61,622 nt of DNA from Lysinibacillus telephonicus (GCF_003966145.1 NZ_RXNR01000023.1:1-61622), one strand, 5' to 3'. Positions 8,077-16,481 are shown, counted from the first letter of the stretch. Program-made: numbers and translations. The notes: generated from the sequence alone by a model not told the origin.

Positions 8077-8859
8077 CTATTGTCCGTCATAAGGAACTGG
8101 CACCTCTATCGATGGCTGTGCTCCATCTCCGCCATTGGTATAAATATTTGGTACTTGCGATCTTACTAATCCAATAGCAACCGGAATTGACTGTTCTACT
8201 GTTGATTGCTTGCTTGCAAATGGAATAATAATTTGTACATTCACTTTAAGGTCGATATTTACTTCAACCATTGCATTGTTAATTCCAAATTCCTCAATTG
8301 ATTTTGAAACATCACTAGCTACGTTTCCAATAATATGAAAGCGAATTGGTACACGAGGGCCTAAGTTTCCTAATAAAGGGAGATTAAGAGCCTGAGCTAT
8401 CGGTACAAAAAATACAATGCCATCCCCTTTTTGTATCTCACTCACATCATATTCAACATTTTCTAGATCCGGTAATTGGCTCAAATCACCTTGCTCTGCA
8501 AGTTCTAAATGTTCTTTTACGAGAGTAACAGTTTCGGCTCGAACTTGATTAATAATTTCTGTGTTAAATCGTGTCGTTAGCATGTAATCCGATTCAGACG
8601 GTAAATCTTCAATAATCTCATTAATGTCCAGAACCCTCGAAGTTCGAGCATTAATAGCTTTACTTACTACATGAGAAGCAATCTTGAAGGTTTGTACCTC
8701 TGCATATTCCAAATACGTTGGCATTAATCGAGCATTCAAAATATATAGAAAAAACGTAACAGCAATGACGAAGCTCGCAATAAATAATGTAAAACGATTT
8801 AACTTCCTACGTCTTTTCCGTTTATAAAACTTCATTTTTCTTGGTTGACGGTAAAACAA
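8077..8859 (-). CDS. yunB: Sporulation protein YunB
   Basis: 260 residues. A short basic N-terminus (KFYKRKRRRK) is followed by one membrane helix (~residues 24-44) and a large extracytoplasmic domain, as in B. subtilis YunB, a sigma-E-dependent sporulation protein. The chosen start is TTG at 8859 with AGGAGGAG at ideal spacing; ATG at 8835 (residue 9) has no good site but is possible. The ribosome binding site lies inside the hairpin at 8865-8896. C-terminal residues (SIEVPVPYDGQ) are complete. Confidence 0.88.
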   Translation of the reverse strand: MFYRQPRKMKFYKRKRRRKLNRFTLFIASFVIAVTFFLYILNARLMPTYLEYAEVQTFKIASHVVSKAINARTSRVLDINEIIEDLPSESDYMLTTRFNTEIINQVRAETVTLVKEHLELAEQGDLSQLPDLENVEYDVSEIQKGDGIVFFVPIAQALNLPLLGNLGPRVPIRFHIIGNVASDVSKSIEEFGINNAMVEVNIDLKVNVQIIIPFASKQSTVEQSIPVAIGLVRSQVPNIYTNGGDGAQPSIEVPVPYDGQ

Positions 8860-8864
8860 AAAAT

Positions 8865-8896
8865 CTCCTCCTGTTCCAATTTATGAACAAGAGGAG
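8865..8896 (-). promoter_or_regulatory. Terminator-like hairpin enclosing the yunB ribosome binding site
   Basis: On the minus strand CTCCTCTTGTTC pairs with GAACAGGAGGAG (12 bp including one G-U wobble, 8-base loop), followed by ATTTTTT and at once by the TTG start of yunB. The structure looks like the terminator of the HD-GYP gene, yet its 3' arm is the yunB Shine-Dalgarno. Pairing is better on the minus-strand RNA than on the plus strand, where the wobble would be a C-A mismatch. Confidence 0.7.
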
Positions 8897-8900
8897 CAAC

Positions 8901-10004
8901 CTATTCGATTTCAGCTACATAATCTACTTCTACCTTTTCAACAATGATTTCTGGGTACTCAACTAAATTAATAGTATATGGGCTGTTTAATATCGTATTA
9001 TTTTCTTCGAATATTCGAATATATGGCAATTCAGGTTTATGTAAATTTTGCTTTGCTACTATTCCGCGGCGGCCATCCGACAATAATAATATCGTCCCGT
9101 TCGGATAGTGAACAATACTGCGTTTAAACGCATCAACTATATGCTTATCAAAAATGGTACCGCTACCAGATTCGATAATCTTTATTCCTTCAGATGGAAG
9201 CATTTTCTGTCGATATACACGATTAGAGGTTACAGCATCAAAAACATCAGCTACAGCAATTATTTTCGCATATGGATGCATTTCGGCCCCTGATATTCCT
9301 CGAGGATACCCACTCCCATCAATCCTTTCGTGATGTTGAAACGCACAATGTGCAACAAGAAGTGATACAGTATGTAAATTACGCAAAATATCGAAGCCAA
9401 AACGGGTATGCTGCTTTATTACTTCATATTCATCGTCCGTTAAACTTCCCTCTTTAAATAAAATATCTGGTGGAATGACTAGTTTTCCGATATCATGCAG
9501 CATTGCACCAATTCCAATTACTCGTAAATCTTCAGAAGAATAACCTAATTCCTTTGCAATCGCAATTGAATATAATGTTACTTGAAATGAATGCTGATAT
9601 AAATATTCGTCATAAATTAATGTATCAGTTAATACCGTTAAAACTTCGTCGCTTTTTACAATCGTTGTAAGCAAATCATCAACAATCTCTCCGATAACCT
9701 TTGACTGTTTATCTATAACTAGAGATGCTGATTGGCTGTTTAAGCCCTTTACTTTATTAAAAGAAGTAGTTATTTTTTTAATAGCATTTGTTCGTACTTC
9801 CGGTAAAATAGATTCCTCAATAATAATTCCATCCGATATTTTGTCTTCAATGTACAAATACTGGATTCCTAATTCCTTTAATCTACTAATGATTCCATCT
9901 GTTACGACAACATCTTTTTGCAATAAAGGAAGTCCAGCCTCATTCCATATGGTCTTTCCAACTACCATTTGTGATTTTAGTGCATTGATTGATATTAAAC
10001 GCAT
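8901..10004 (-). CDS. HD-GYP domain protein, putative cyclic-di-GMP phosphodiesterase
   Basis: 367 residues. The C-terminal half (~130-310) is a complete HD-GYP domain: HDIGK at 170-174 and HHERIDGSGYPRG at 224-236, with further histidines at H138 and H199. These motifs bind the catalytic metals that hydrolyse c-di-GMP. The N-terminal ~120 residues form an uncharacterised domain without membrane segments. It sits where B. subtilis has yunC, between yunB and yunD. ATG at 10004 opens MRLISINALK. Confidence 0.88.
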   Translation of the reverse strand: MRLISINALKSQMVVGKTIWNEAGLPLLQKDVVVTDGIISRLKELGIQYLYIEDKISDGIIIEESILPEVRTNAIKKITTSFNKVKGLNSQSASLVIDKQSKVIGEIVDDLLTTIVKSDEVLTVLTDTLIYDEYLYQHSFQVTLYSIAIAKELGYSSEDLRVIGIGAMLHDIGKLVIPPDILFKEGSLTDDEYEVIKQHTRFGFDILRNLHTVSLLVAHCAFQHHERIDGSGYPRGISGAEMHPYAKIIAVADVFDAVTSNRVYRQKMLPSEGIKIIESGSGTIFDKHIVDAFKRSIVHYPNGTILLLSDGRRGIVAKQNLHKPELPYIRIFEENNTILNSPYTINLVEYPEIIVEKVEVDYVAEIE

Positions 10005-10085
10005 AGATGTTACCCCAATTCTAGTTCAATAACGAGCCATAAAAAATATCCAATGTAAAAATATTAAAGATTTTCACATTCATTG

Positions 10086-11450
10086 TCAATTAAAGGTTTT
10101 TTTCCCATAGTCAATGAATATATCTCTTAAAAACATTGGTAAATAATATTTTTTCTTAGCGTATTTAAATGTCGGAAAAAAATAGCCGAATGTAAACATA
10201 TCGAGTGTTGCTAATTGATATATTTTATTTAAATCAGCAGCTTCGCCTCTTACAATTAGTTCACGTTTATTGTTAATAGAGAACTCATATGTAAGCATTT
10301 TGCCAAATATAGAACCTCTAAATCCTAACCCTTTTAATTCAAACAGCGGCCATTCTTCATTTTGTGCTTGCAAATAAACTTCCTTTAGCTCTCTACCAGT
10401 TAATTCAATTACACAAAGATTAATCGGATGCGGCAAAATTTTATGAATATCATAATTTGTAATGGTCCCTTTTTTTAAACTATCGAGTAAAATACCTGCA
10501 TTAAACATCGTGCAGTCTGCATTAGTGAAATCTAGTACAGATTGTGCGAATAGTTTTGACAGTTGAGAGTAATGAAACCATTCTTTATTATAATATTTTG
10601 CAGTTTGAAATATTGGCGTTTGTAAAAGCTGTTTCCCCGTTTCCGAAATCTCCTCCAAAAACTTCCCTTCTCCTTCAATTTCAGGAAGAAGTGCATTTTC
10701 GATTACCATTTCTTCTTTTTTGATAATTTTTTTCGATTCATGATCAAATTGCAAAGTTAAATGTCCTGTATATTGGCCAAATTTGCCACAACCAGTTAAT
10801 AGTACATGATTGACTAGTTTTCCTTCATCAAGCAAATGGTGTGTATGGGAGCCAAAAATAACATCTATAGAGCTGCATTCACTCGCTAACAATTCATCCT
10901 CTGTTATCCCTAAGTGCGATAAACAAACAACAATATCTACTTCATCTTTCAATTGTTCAGCAAGCTTTTTTAACACTTTTCTAGGCTCTGTTAGTCGCCA
11001 ATTTAGTTCATTATAAAATACATCAAATAATGCAGTAGCACCAATAACCCCAATCTTTGTTCCATACTTTGTTGTTAAAATTGTGTATGGCTTTAACCAT
11101 TTTGGGGCGTCTCCCTTTATAGGCTCAATATTTGCAGCGACTACTTCAAAATTTGCATCATCATATAAAGAGTACAATTCTTCAAAAGATAATGTAATCC
11201 CTTCATTATTTCCTATAGTTACGACATCATAGCGTGCTTCATTTAAAAGCTGAACATTGCCCTTTCCGAGTGTTGCCTCTGTATAAATATTTGAACGATC
11301 AAGATGATCACCGATATCAAATAAAAAGCTTGGTTCACCAAGTTTTGCATATTCTAAACGCTGCTTTTTTATAAAGGCTTGCATTCTTGTCCAATATTCA
11401 AAATGACTATGTACATCATTCGTATGAAAAATATGAATTGTTTCAAGCAT
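10086..11450 (-). CDS. yunD: Metallophosphoesterase / 5'-nucleotidase family protein YunD
   Basis: 454 residues. An N-terminal calcineurin-like phosphoesterase domain carries HTNDVHSH, FDIGDHLDRS, IGNNE, LSHLG and GSHTHH, the full set of metal ligands. A C-terminal 5'-nucleotidase substrate domain follows (~290-440). No signal peptide is visible, so it appears cytoplasmic, unlike secreted UshA-type enzymes. ATG at 11450 is preceded by GGTGAG; earlier in-frame ATGs at 11477 and 11462 have weaker sites. It is the last gene of a yunF-yunE-yunD series. Confidence 0.88.
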   Translation of the reverse strand: MLETIHIFHTNDVHSHFEYWTRMQAFIKKQRLEYAKLGEPSFLFDIGDHLDRSNIYTEATLGKGNVQLLNEARYDVVTIGNNEGITLSFEELYSLYDDANFEVVAANIEPIKGDAPKWLKPYTILTTKYGTKIGVIGATALFDVFYNELNWRLTEPRKVLKKLAEQLKDEVDIVVCLSHLGITEDELLASECSSIDVIFGSHTHHLLDEGKLVNHVLLTGCGKFGQYTGHLTLQFDHESKKIIKKEEMVIENALLPEIEGEGKFLEEISETGKQLLQTPIFQTAKYYNKEWFHYSQLSKLFAQSVLDFTNADCTMFNAGILLDSLKKGTITNYDIHKILPHPINLCVIELTGRELKEVYLQAQNEEWPLFELKGLGFRGSIFGKMLTYEFSINNKRELIVRGEAADLNKIYQLATLDMFTFGYFFPTFKYAKKKYYLPMFLRDIFIDYGKKTFN

Positions 11451-11487
11451 GCTGCTCACCATCTTTTCAATAATCAATTATTTTTCG

Positions 11488-12309
11488 TTAAAATAAACCA
11501 TCCAAAATCGAACGTATGCCCAGTAATAATAAAATTATCCTTAAAGCTATTACGAGCGTTTCTGATTTCATTTTTTTATTTAATGCTGCACCAATTTTCG
11601 CACCAATATATGCTCCAATAATAACTGGAAGAGTATAAATCCAAGGAACATTTCCTAAGTAAATATGGCTTGCTGAATTTGCTAATGATGTTAAAAATAC
11701 CATGAACATCGAAGTTGCCACTGCAACATGTGGTGGAAATTGAAATAATAATAGCATTGCAGGCACTAATAAAGAACCTCCACCAATACCAAACAGCCCT
11801 GAAGTAAGCCCTACTACAAATGTAAGTAAAATTGCAAACCAAATAGGATAGCCGTAAATTTGTTTTGTTCCATCAGGCTCGATAAATTCTCTCTTTATTC
11901 CATTATCCACAAACCAGCTAATTGGTTTTAATTTATCTCTCACAAGCAATATAAATGATAGGATAATTAACCATATTCCAAAGTATAAATTAAATGATGG
12001 TAAATCAAGTCCTTTATTAATCCATGCACCTACCATCGTACCTGGTATACTTCCAATAAAGAAAATTAAACCACTTTTATAATCTACTGTTTTGGATTTC
12101 ATATAGGAAAGTGTTGAGGACAGCCCAATAAAAATCATCATAATTACGGATAATCCAACAACAGATTGTGGTGTTATATTAGGGATATATCCGAGATTAT
12201 TCCCGATAAATAAGGTTGCTGGTACTAAAATAACTCCCCCGCCAAGCCCAACTACCGAACCGATAACACCCGCACATAATGCAATAATTACTAGTAAAAA
12301 AAACTCCAT
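11488..12309 (-). CDS. yunE: TSUP (TauE/SafE) family membrane transporter
   Basis: 273 residues with about eight hydrophobic segments and the two glycine-rich repeat signatures of the TSUP family: AGVIGSVVGLGGGVILVPATL near the N-terminus and GLTSGLFGIGGGSLLVPA around residue 165. Family members export or import sulfite, sulfonates or small organic anions; the substrate here is unknown. Its start codon overlaps the yunF stop at 12309, indicating translational coupling. Confidence 0.88.
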   Translation of the reverse strand: MEFFLLVIIALCAGVIGSVVGLGGGVILVPATLFIGNNLGYIPNITPQSVVGLSVIMMIFIGLSSTLSYMKSKTVDYKSGLIFFIGSIPGTMVGAWINKGLDLPSFNLYFGIWLIILSFILLVRDKLKPISWFVDNGIKREFIEPDGTKQIYGYPIWFAILLTFVVGLTSGLFGIGGGSLLVPAMLLLFQFPPHVAVATSMFMVFLTSLANSASHIYLGNVPWIYTLPVIIGAYIGAKIGAALNKKMKSETLVIALRIILLLLGIRSILDGLF

Positions 12310-13166
12310 TACAAATCTCCTTCAAACATGTCTAATTGTTTTGGTGATAACCCGCTATATTCAATTTTTAAAATTTGCTGTAATCGTTTTGCATTATTAG
12401 CCGCATGATGTCCGGAATTATTATTAAATAATACAAATACGTCATTACATTGTTGTTGAAGGTCATCTATACATCTTGCTAGACCTTGAAGTTCTTCTTC
12501 ATTGTAATCATATAAAAATCGCACTTCGCGCCAATTCGAGTTATTTCCTGCATTGCGCCAACCATGAATGTTGCGTCCATGTATTCTTAATAGGACTTTA
12601 TCTGATGTTGCAATTGGAACTAGAGGAATTGATCCAGTACCAGCCTGAGGTTCATCACAAACAGTGTGGATACATTCATTTTCCTTTAAAAATTGAAGCG
12701 TCTTTTCTTTCATGGCATCGCTGTACCATGTTTGATTTCGAAACTCAATTGCTATGGGAAAATCACTTAGCTGCTCCTTGATGTAACGAATATATTGTAT
12801 ATTTTTAGAGCTACAGTCATACCATGGGGGAAATTGAACAAGTACCATGCCTAATTTTCCCGCTCTTTTGAATGCATCAACACTTTCCTTAAACGCATTC
12901 ATCATGTCATTCCTAGATTCAAAGGGTAGGTCCCCTCTTAAATGACCTGTTATTCCTTGATAAGCTTTTACAATAAATTGAAAGTTTGACGGTGTTTCGA
13001 TGCACCACTTTTCAACATTTTGGACAGAAGGAATGGCATAAAAGGAAGTATCAACTTCTACAATTGGGAAATGCCCGCTATAATCAAATAATTTATCTCG
13101 ACTTAAAGTTGCCGTACTATAAAGAGTTGGATGGTCCCCCCATCCAGTTAGACCAATTTTAATCAT
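12309..13166 (-). CDS. yunF: DUF72 family protein
   Basis: 285 residues of the DUF72 (TIM-barrel-like) family, with conserved segments KIGLTGWGDHP, FSVIVKAYQ-like QFIVKAYQGITGH, AIEFRNQTWY and FNNNSGHHAANNAKRL. Function is unknown. It begins the yunF-yunE-yunD series, with a four-base-type overlap to yunE. The 291 bases upstream (13167-13458) contain no gene; they are AT-rich and hold the promoter region of the next, divergent lipoprotein gene. Confidence 0.87.
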   Translation of the reverse strand: MIKIGLTGWGDHPTLYSTATLSRDKLFDYSGHFPIVEVDTSFYAIPSVQNVEKWCIETPSNFQFIVKAYQGITGHLRGDLPFESRNDMMNAFKESVDAFKRAGKLGMVLVQFPPWYDCSSKNIQYIRYIKEQLSDFPIAIEFRNQTWYSDAMKEKTLQFLKENECIHTVCDEPQAGTGSIPLVPIATSDKVLLRIHGRNIHGWRNAGNNSNWREVRFLYDYNEEELQGLARCIDDLQQQCNDVFVLFNNNSGHHAANNAKRLQQILKIEYSGLSPKQLDMFEGDL

Positions 13167-13458
13167 TACCTATCTCCTATTGTAAGTTACTTTATGTTTT
13201 TTCCCAAGTTTTCTCTCTTTTAGTATAAACCATAATATTAGAAAATCACGATTTTCTCCAATAATAGCAAAAATCTATGTTTTTCTTATGAAGGTATCTT
13301 TATGTACAAATTCCTCTCCCTCAAATCTATATGGGAACAAAAAATGTTGTCTATAGTGTCACATCTATTTGCCAAATTTTGCAATGAAAAAAAATACATT
13401 TTAAAACACACTTAAAATTCATAAAGTTATAAAATATAAGAACAAGGAGGTTTGTTGA

Positions 13459-13839
13459 ATGACAATTAAAAGAATTTATTTAGTTTTTTTGATAATCTCT
13501 ATGTGCGTATTATTAATTGGATGTTCAGATAAAACTTTAACTTTTTCAGGAGTTAGTGAAAATTGGTCTGTTAGTTACGAAGTTTTAATTATAGAAAATG
13601 AACGAGAAATAACGACTGCTAATTTTAAATATACAGGAAGCGAAGCAATACCTGACAAGATTGAATACTCTCTAGATAGTATGGTGGAGGGGACAAGTAC
13701 GTTGGATGAAAATGGTATGTTAAAAATTAAAGGCCATAATTGTAGTGGCTGTGCATTAACAACTGAAGAACAAGAGATTAAAGCAACTATAAAATGGAAT
13801 GATAATGTAGATATAATCGATTTAAAATTAAAAAAATAA
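13459..13839 (+). CDS. Putative lipoprotein of unknown function
   Basis: 126 residues. A type II signal peptide with lipobox LIGC places the mature N-terminal cysteine at residue 22, so it should be anchored to the outer face of the membrane. The mature part is beta-rich and has a cysteine pair in HNCSGCAL near residue 97. I do not recognise a family. AAGGAGG lies seven bases before the ATG. It appears as an extra gene between the yun block and the sulfur genes. Confidence 0.75.
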   Translation: MTIKRIYLVFLIISMCVLLIGCSDKTLTFSGVSENWSVSYEVLIIENEREITTANFKYTGSEAIPDKIEYSLDSMVEGTSTLDENGMLKIKGHNCSGCALTTEEQEIKATIKWNDNVDIIDLKLKK

Positions 13840-14003
13840 ATATATGTTTAGATTTTAAGAGCTTAGAAGTACTACTCAACCTATCAATAATATTTAAGAA
13901 CTTAGGACATAGTATTTTAACTATCATACTTAGTATTATGGGAATTATTATCATATTATGTTGTCTACACTTTTTATATAGTTAATTTAAATTAGTTTAA
14001 TAT

Positions 14004-14038
14004 AAAAATTGGTTAGGATTTTTACCTAACCAATTTTT
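14004..14038. terminator. Bidirectional terminator between the lipoprotein gene and yezD
   Basis: Perfect 14-bp stem AAAAATTGGTTAGG / CCTAACCAATTTTT with a 7-base loop, between two convergent genes. Confidence 0.85.
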
Positions 14039-14071
14039 ATTTGTCGAGCTAAATTTTTATTCATAATATAC

Positions 14072-14221
14072 TTACTTATTTAAACGAATTTTTTCATTTT
14101 TTTCTATTTGTACAATTTGATCATCATGAACAACAAGGGTGATTGACCCATAATTCATGGAAGTAAGCATGTTCTCAATATTTCTTAACACTAGTCGAAT
14201 ATTTTCTTGCTTTTTAGTCAT
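14072..14221 (-). CDS. yezD: YezD family small protein (DUF2292)
   Basis: 49 residues with the DUF2292 core YGSITLVVHDDQIVQIEKNEKIR. Proteins of this family are often linked to sulfur-assimilation genes, as here. ATG at 14221 has AAGGG about nine bases upstream; the frame also extends to 14275 but that would put the start inside the terminator hairpin. Only 34 bases separate the start from the hairpin, so transcription must come through it. Confidence 0.75.
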   Translation of the reverse strand: MTKKQENIRLVLRNIENMLTSMNYGSITLVVHDDQIVQIEKNEKIRLNK

Positions 14222-14261
14222 GGACTTCATCCCTTCTAAAATATTAATTATTATCAAAAAA

Positions 14262-14295
14262 GCTCTTAAAACCATGTGAGATGGAAATTAAGAGC
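14262..14295 (-). terminator. Intrinsic terminator between ssuE and yezD (leader attenuator candidate)
   Basis: GCTCTTAA / TTAAGAGC plus an inner CCAT / ATGG pair, followed on the minus strand by TTTTTT. The preceding bases are CTAGAGGC, identical to those before the cysK leader terminator. There is no space for a promoter between this hairpin and yezD. Confidence 0.7.
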
Positions 14296-14382
14296 CTCTA
14301 GAAATCTAGTCAGCTATTTTATTAAAAAAATATGAAAAGTGATTGTCAGCCTTAACTATTAACTTTTAAAATTAACGAGAAA

Positions 14383-14916
14383 TTAAACGAACGCTCTTGA
14401 AGAAAGTACAACTTGTAATTCGTTTGTTAACCGCGTTAATGCTTCCTCTTCAATACGATAGCTGCCATCTTCTAACCTTTCAATTTGCTTATCCACAATA
14501 TAAACTGAATTAAAGACTTCAGTTGCACCTAATACCGAAAGTACTGGTTTTAATGTATATTCAAGAGCTAACAAATGTGCTAAAGAGCCTCCAACTGCAA
14601 CAGGAATGACCTTTTTCCCAACTAATATCTTTTGGGGCAGTAAATCGAGATAGGTTTTCAAAATTCCTGAAAAAGATGCTTTATAAATCGGAGTTAATAT
14701 AATAATGAAATTCGCATCTGCCACCAGCAAATTTGCATGCTTAACTTCCTCGCTTGAAAAGTTTGCTTTAATTAAGTCTTCGGCAGGCAAATCATGTACG
14801 AAAATGGATTGTACATGTACCTGTGCCTTCATGAAATAATCCAATATATACTGATGAACACCGCTTAAACGCGATTGTTTCTTATGATTGCCATTTATCA
14901 ATACTCCTCTTACCAT
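14383..14916 (-). CDS. ssuE: NADPH-dependent FMN reductase, SsuE family
   Basis: 177-residue flavodoxin-fold FMN reductase that would supply reduced FMN to a sulfonate monooxygenase. Typical segments are GNHKKQSRLSG (phosphate loop) and TPIYKASFSGILKTYLDLLP. No ssuD, ssuA, ssuB or ssuC lies in the window, so its partner monooxygenase must be elsewhere or another flavin-dependent system uses it. The start ATG at 14916 follows AAGGAGAGG. The gene lies directly behind a leader terminator of the shared sulfur type. Confidence 0.85.
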   Translation of the reverse strand: MVRGVLINGNHKKQSRLSGVHQYILDYFMKAQVHVQSIFVHDLPAEDLIKANFSSEEVKHANLLVADANFIIILTPIYKASFSGILKTYLDLLPQKILVGKKVIPVAVGGSLAHLLALEYTLKPVLSVLGATEVFNSVYIVDKQIERLEDGSYRIEEEALTRLTNELQVVLSSRAFV

Positions 14917-14956
14917 CTATATCCTCTCCTTAATTTCCAACTTTCCCCCAATAAAT

Positions 14957-15006
14957 AAGGTCCCTACTTCTTTAATTAAAAAGAAATAGGGACCTTTAGT
15001 TTGACT
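14957..15006 (-). promoter_or_regulatory. Leader terminator plus shared element upstream of ssuE
   Basis: Read on the minus strand: element AGTCAAACTAAAGG at 15006-14993 leads straight into a 17-bp stem (14957-14996, one G-U wobble) with a T-rich tail. It also lies 40 bases after the cysK stop, so it can be seen as the cysK terminator. ssuE begins only 41 bases beyond it with no promoter in between. Confidence 0.75.
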
Positions 15007-15034
15007 AATCGGTCAAGCTATATTTTAAAATTAA

Positions 15035-15985
15035 TTATTTTACTATCTCTGTTTCTATTTCATCAAATTGATATAGAGCCGTAGATAAGTAACGTTCACC
15101 ATTTGATGGAACGATTGCTAATACGTTTGACCCTTTACCTAGACGCTTTGCAGTTTCAATTGCTGCGTGGATGGCTGCACCTGAAGAGATACCTACTAAA
15201 ATACCTTCTTCACGCCCAACTTTACGAGCAACTTCAAATGCTGTTTCATTTTCAACTGTGAAGATTGAAGTGTACACTTCCGTATTTAGCACTTCTGGTA
15301 CAAATCCAGCACCGATACCTTGAATTTTGTGTGATCCAGGTTTGCCACCAGATAGTACTGGAGAATCCTTTGGTTCAACTGCAATAATTTCAATTTCAGG
15401 GTATTTTCCTTTTAACACTTCCCCTGCACCAGTAATCGTACCACCTGTACCAATACCTGCTACAAATGCATCCAATTTTAAGCCTTCGAATGCTTCTACA
15501 ATTTCAGGGCCTGTTGTAAGACGGTGTATTTCAGCATTTGCTGGGTTATTGAATTGTTGTGGCAAGAAGTAGCCGTTTACTTTTGCCAGGCTTTCTGCTT
15601 TCGCGATTGCACCTTTCATTCCTTCAGAACCAGGTGTTAATACTAACTCTGCTCCATAAGCGCGAAGTAATTTACGGCGTTCAATACTCATTGTTTCAGG
15701 CATTACTAAAATAGCTCGATAACCTTTTGCCGCCGCAACCATTGCTAAGCCAATACCTGTGTTGCCTGATGTTGGCTCGATAATTGTACCACCTGGTTTT
15801 AAAATACCATCTTTTTCAGCTGCTTCAATCATAGCAAGAGCTATCCGATCTTTTACTGAACTTCCCGGATTAAAGAACTCTAATTTTACCCAAACAGTAC
15901 CTTCGTTTTCTCCTGTTGCGTGGTTTAATTTTACGATTGGTGTACGACCTACTAAATCTACAATAGAATTTGCCAATTTACTCAT
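15035..15985 (-). CDS. cysK: Cysteine synthase (O-acetylserine sulfhydrylase)
   Basis: 316-residue PLP-dependent enzyme joining sulfide and O-acetylserine to make cysteine. The PLP lysine is K45 in NPGSSVKDR; the substrate loop TSGNTG and the phosphate-binding GTGGT are present. AAAGGAGAG precedes the ATG at 15985. The last step of the sulfate pathway encoded upstream. A 35-codon leader ORF overlaps its start by four bases (ATGA), and a terminator plus probable CymR operator lie in its leader. Confidence 0.96.
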   Translation of the reverse strand: MSKLANSIVDLVGRTPIVKLNHATGENEGTVWVKLEFFNPGSSVKDRIALAMIEAAEKDGILKPGGTIIEPTSGNTGIGLAMVAAAKGYRAILVMPETMSIERRKLLRAYGAELVLTPGSEGMKGAIAKAESLAKVNGYFLPQQFNNPANAEIHRLTTGPEIVEAFEGLKLDAFVAGIGTGGTITGAGEVLKGKYPEIEIIAVEPKDSPVLSGGKPGSHKIQGIGAGFVPEVLNTEVYTSIFTVENETAFEVARKVGREEGILVGISSGAAIHAAIETAKRLGKGSNVLAIVPSNGERYLSTALYQFDEIETEIVK

Positions 15986-16089
15986 ATTTCTCTCTCCTTT
16001 AAGACTTCAAATGCACCTTTAGTTAAACGGAAAAGAGGCACCAAATCAGTTTCTCTCTGAAATGGTGCCTCTAGTTGACTAGTTGGCAT
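15982..16089 (-). CDS. Putative 35-residue leader peptide overlapping cysK
   Basis: ATG at 16089 is preceded by AGGGA at six bases. The frame runs 35 codons through the leader terminator hairpin and ends in TGA overlapping the cysK ATG (ATGA). It starts [15 protein letters not shown] and ends EVLKEREI. Ribosomes on this frame would break the terminator and reach the cysK ribosome binding site, so it could couple translation to attenuation. No homology is recognised; it may also be a chance frame. Confidence 0.45.
   Translation of the reverse strand: MPTSQLEAPFQRETDLVPLFRLTKGAFEVLKEREI
16034..16080 (-). promoter_or_regulatory. Leader terminator plus shared element upstream of cysK
   Basis: Minus strand: element AGTCAACTAGAGG (16080-16068) runs into stem AGAGGCACCA / TGGTGCCTCT (16034-16072) with an inner TCAG / CTGA pair, then TTTT. 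It lies between a clear promoter and the gene, 49 bases before the cysK start. Confidence 0.8.
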
Positions 16090-16092
16090 TAT

Positions 16093-16111
16093 TAATCCCT
16101 AGTTATTTTAT
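16093..16111 (-). promoter_or_regulatory. Putative CymR operator at the cysK transcription start
   Basis: Minus strand ATAAAATAACTAGGGATTA fits the CymR motif ATWnnATnnnnnGGAATTW (recalled) with a single mismatch (GGGATT for GGAATT). It begins five bases after the -10 box, placed to block transcription. CymR represses cysteine-metabolism genes when cysteine is plentiful. Confidence 0.55.
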
Positions 16112-16115
16112 ATAC

Positions 16116-16144
16116 ATAATAAGATTTATTAAGACAATCGTCAA
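16116..16144 (-). promoter_or_regulatory. cysK promoter
   Basis: -35 TTGACG (16144-16139), 17-base spacer, -10 TATTAT (16121-16116). The predicted start near 16109 gives a leader of about 124 bases. Confidence 0.7.
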
Positions 16145-16192
16145 TAGTTTTTTTATTAACAGTTAAAATTTAATTTTTAAAATCAGAAGTCA

Positions 16193-16468
16193 TTAATTAA
16201 CAAATATCTCTCCTATACTTTGGTTCCAAAAATCATCTAGTTTTTTTGATAATCCACCTGATCCAAATTTTACTTTTGTTTCATCCGAACTGCTAAATTT
16301 CATAAACTGTAAAATCATCTTTCTTCTAACAAGAATATCGATGATTCCATTATTATAAAACCAACTATCAATTGTATTGTAAATTCCTTTATTCAAAGAA
16401 AACTGATGTTGACAAAATTGAGAAAATTGTAAATCTGGTAAATTTATCACATACTCAAATCTATCCAC
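16193..16468 (-). CDS. ribR: RibR C-terminal-domain-like protein (second half of a split ribR)
   Basis: 91 residues. Segments NLPDLQF, NKGIYNTIDSWF, RRKMILQFMKF and KFGSGGLSKKL closely resemble the C-terminal domain of B. subtilis RibR as I recall it, the part that acts on FMN riboswitches. GTG at 16468 follows GAGGGGGAAA and lies 14 bases after the stop of the flavokinase ORF, in the +1 frame relative to it. It may be a naturally split, translationally coupled subunit or the product of a frameshift in one ribR gene. Confidence 0.65.
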   Translation of the reverse strand: MDRFEYVINLPDLQFSQFCQHQFSLNKGIYNTIDSWFYNNGIIDILVRRKMILQFMKFSSSDETKVKFGSGGLSKKLDDFWNQSIGEIFVN

Positions 16469-16481
16469 AACGATTTCCCCC

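Noticed and set aside
13938-13985. 15-codon hydrophobic ORF after the 13459 lipoprotein gene
   Set aside because: No ribosome binding site and no toxin-like tail; probably chance in AT-rich DNA.
15986-16144. T-box riboswitch upstream of cysK
   Set aside because: The leader is only ~124 bases and lacks the specifier loop and the GGUGGnACCGCG box.
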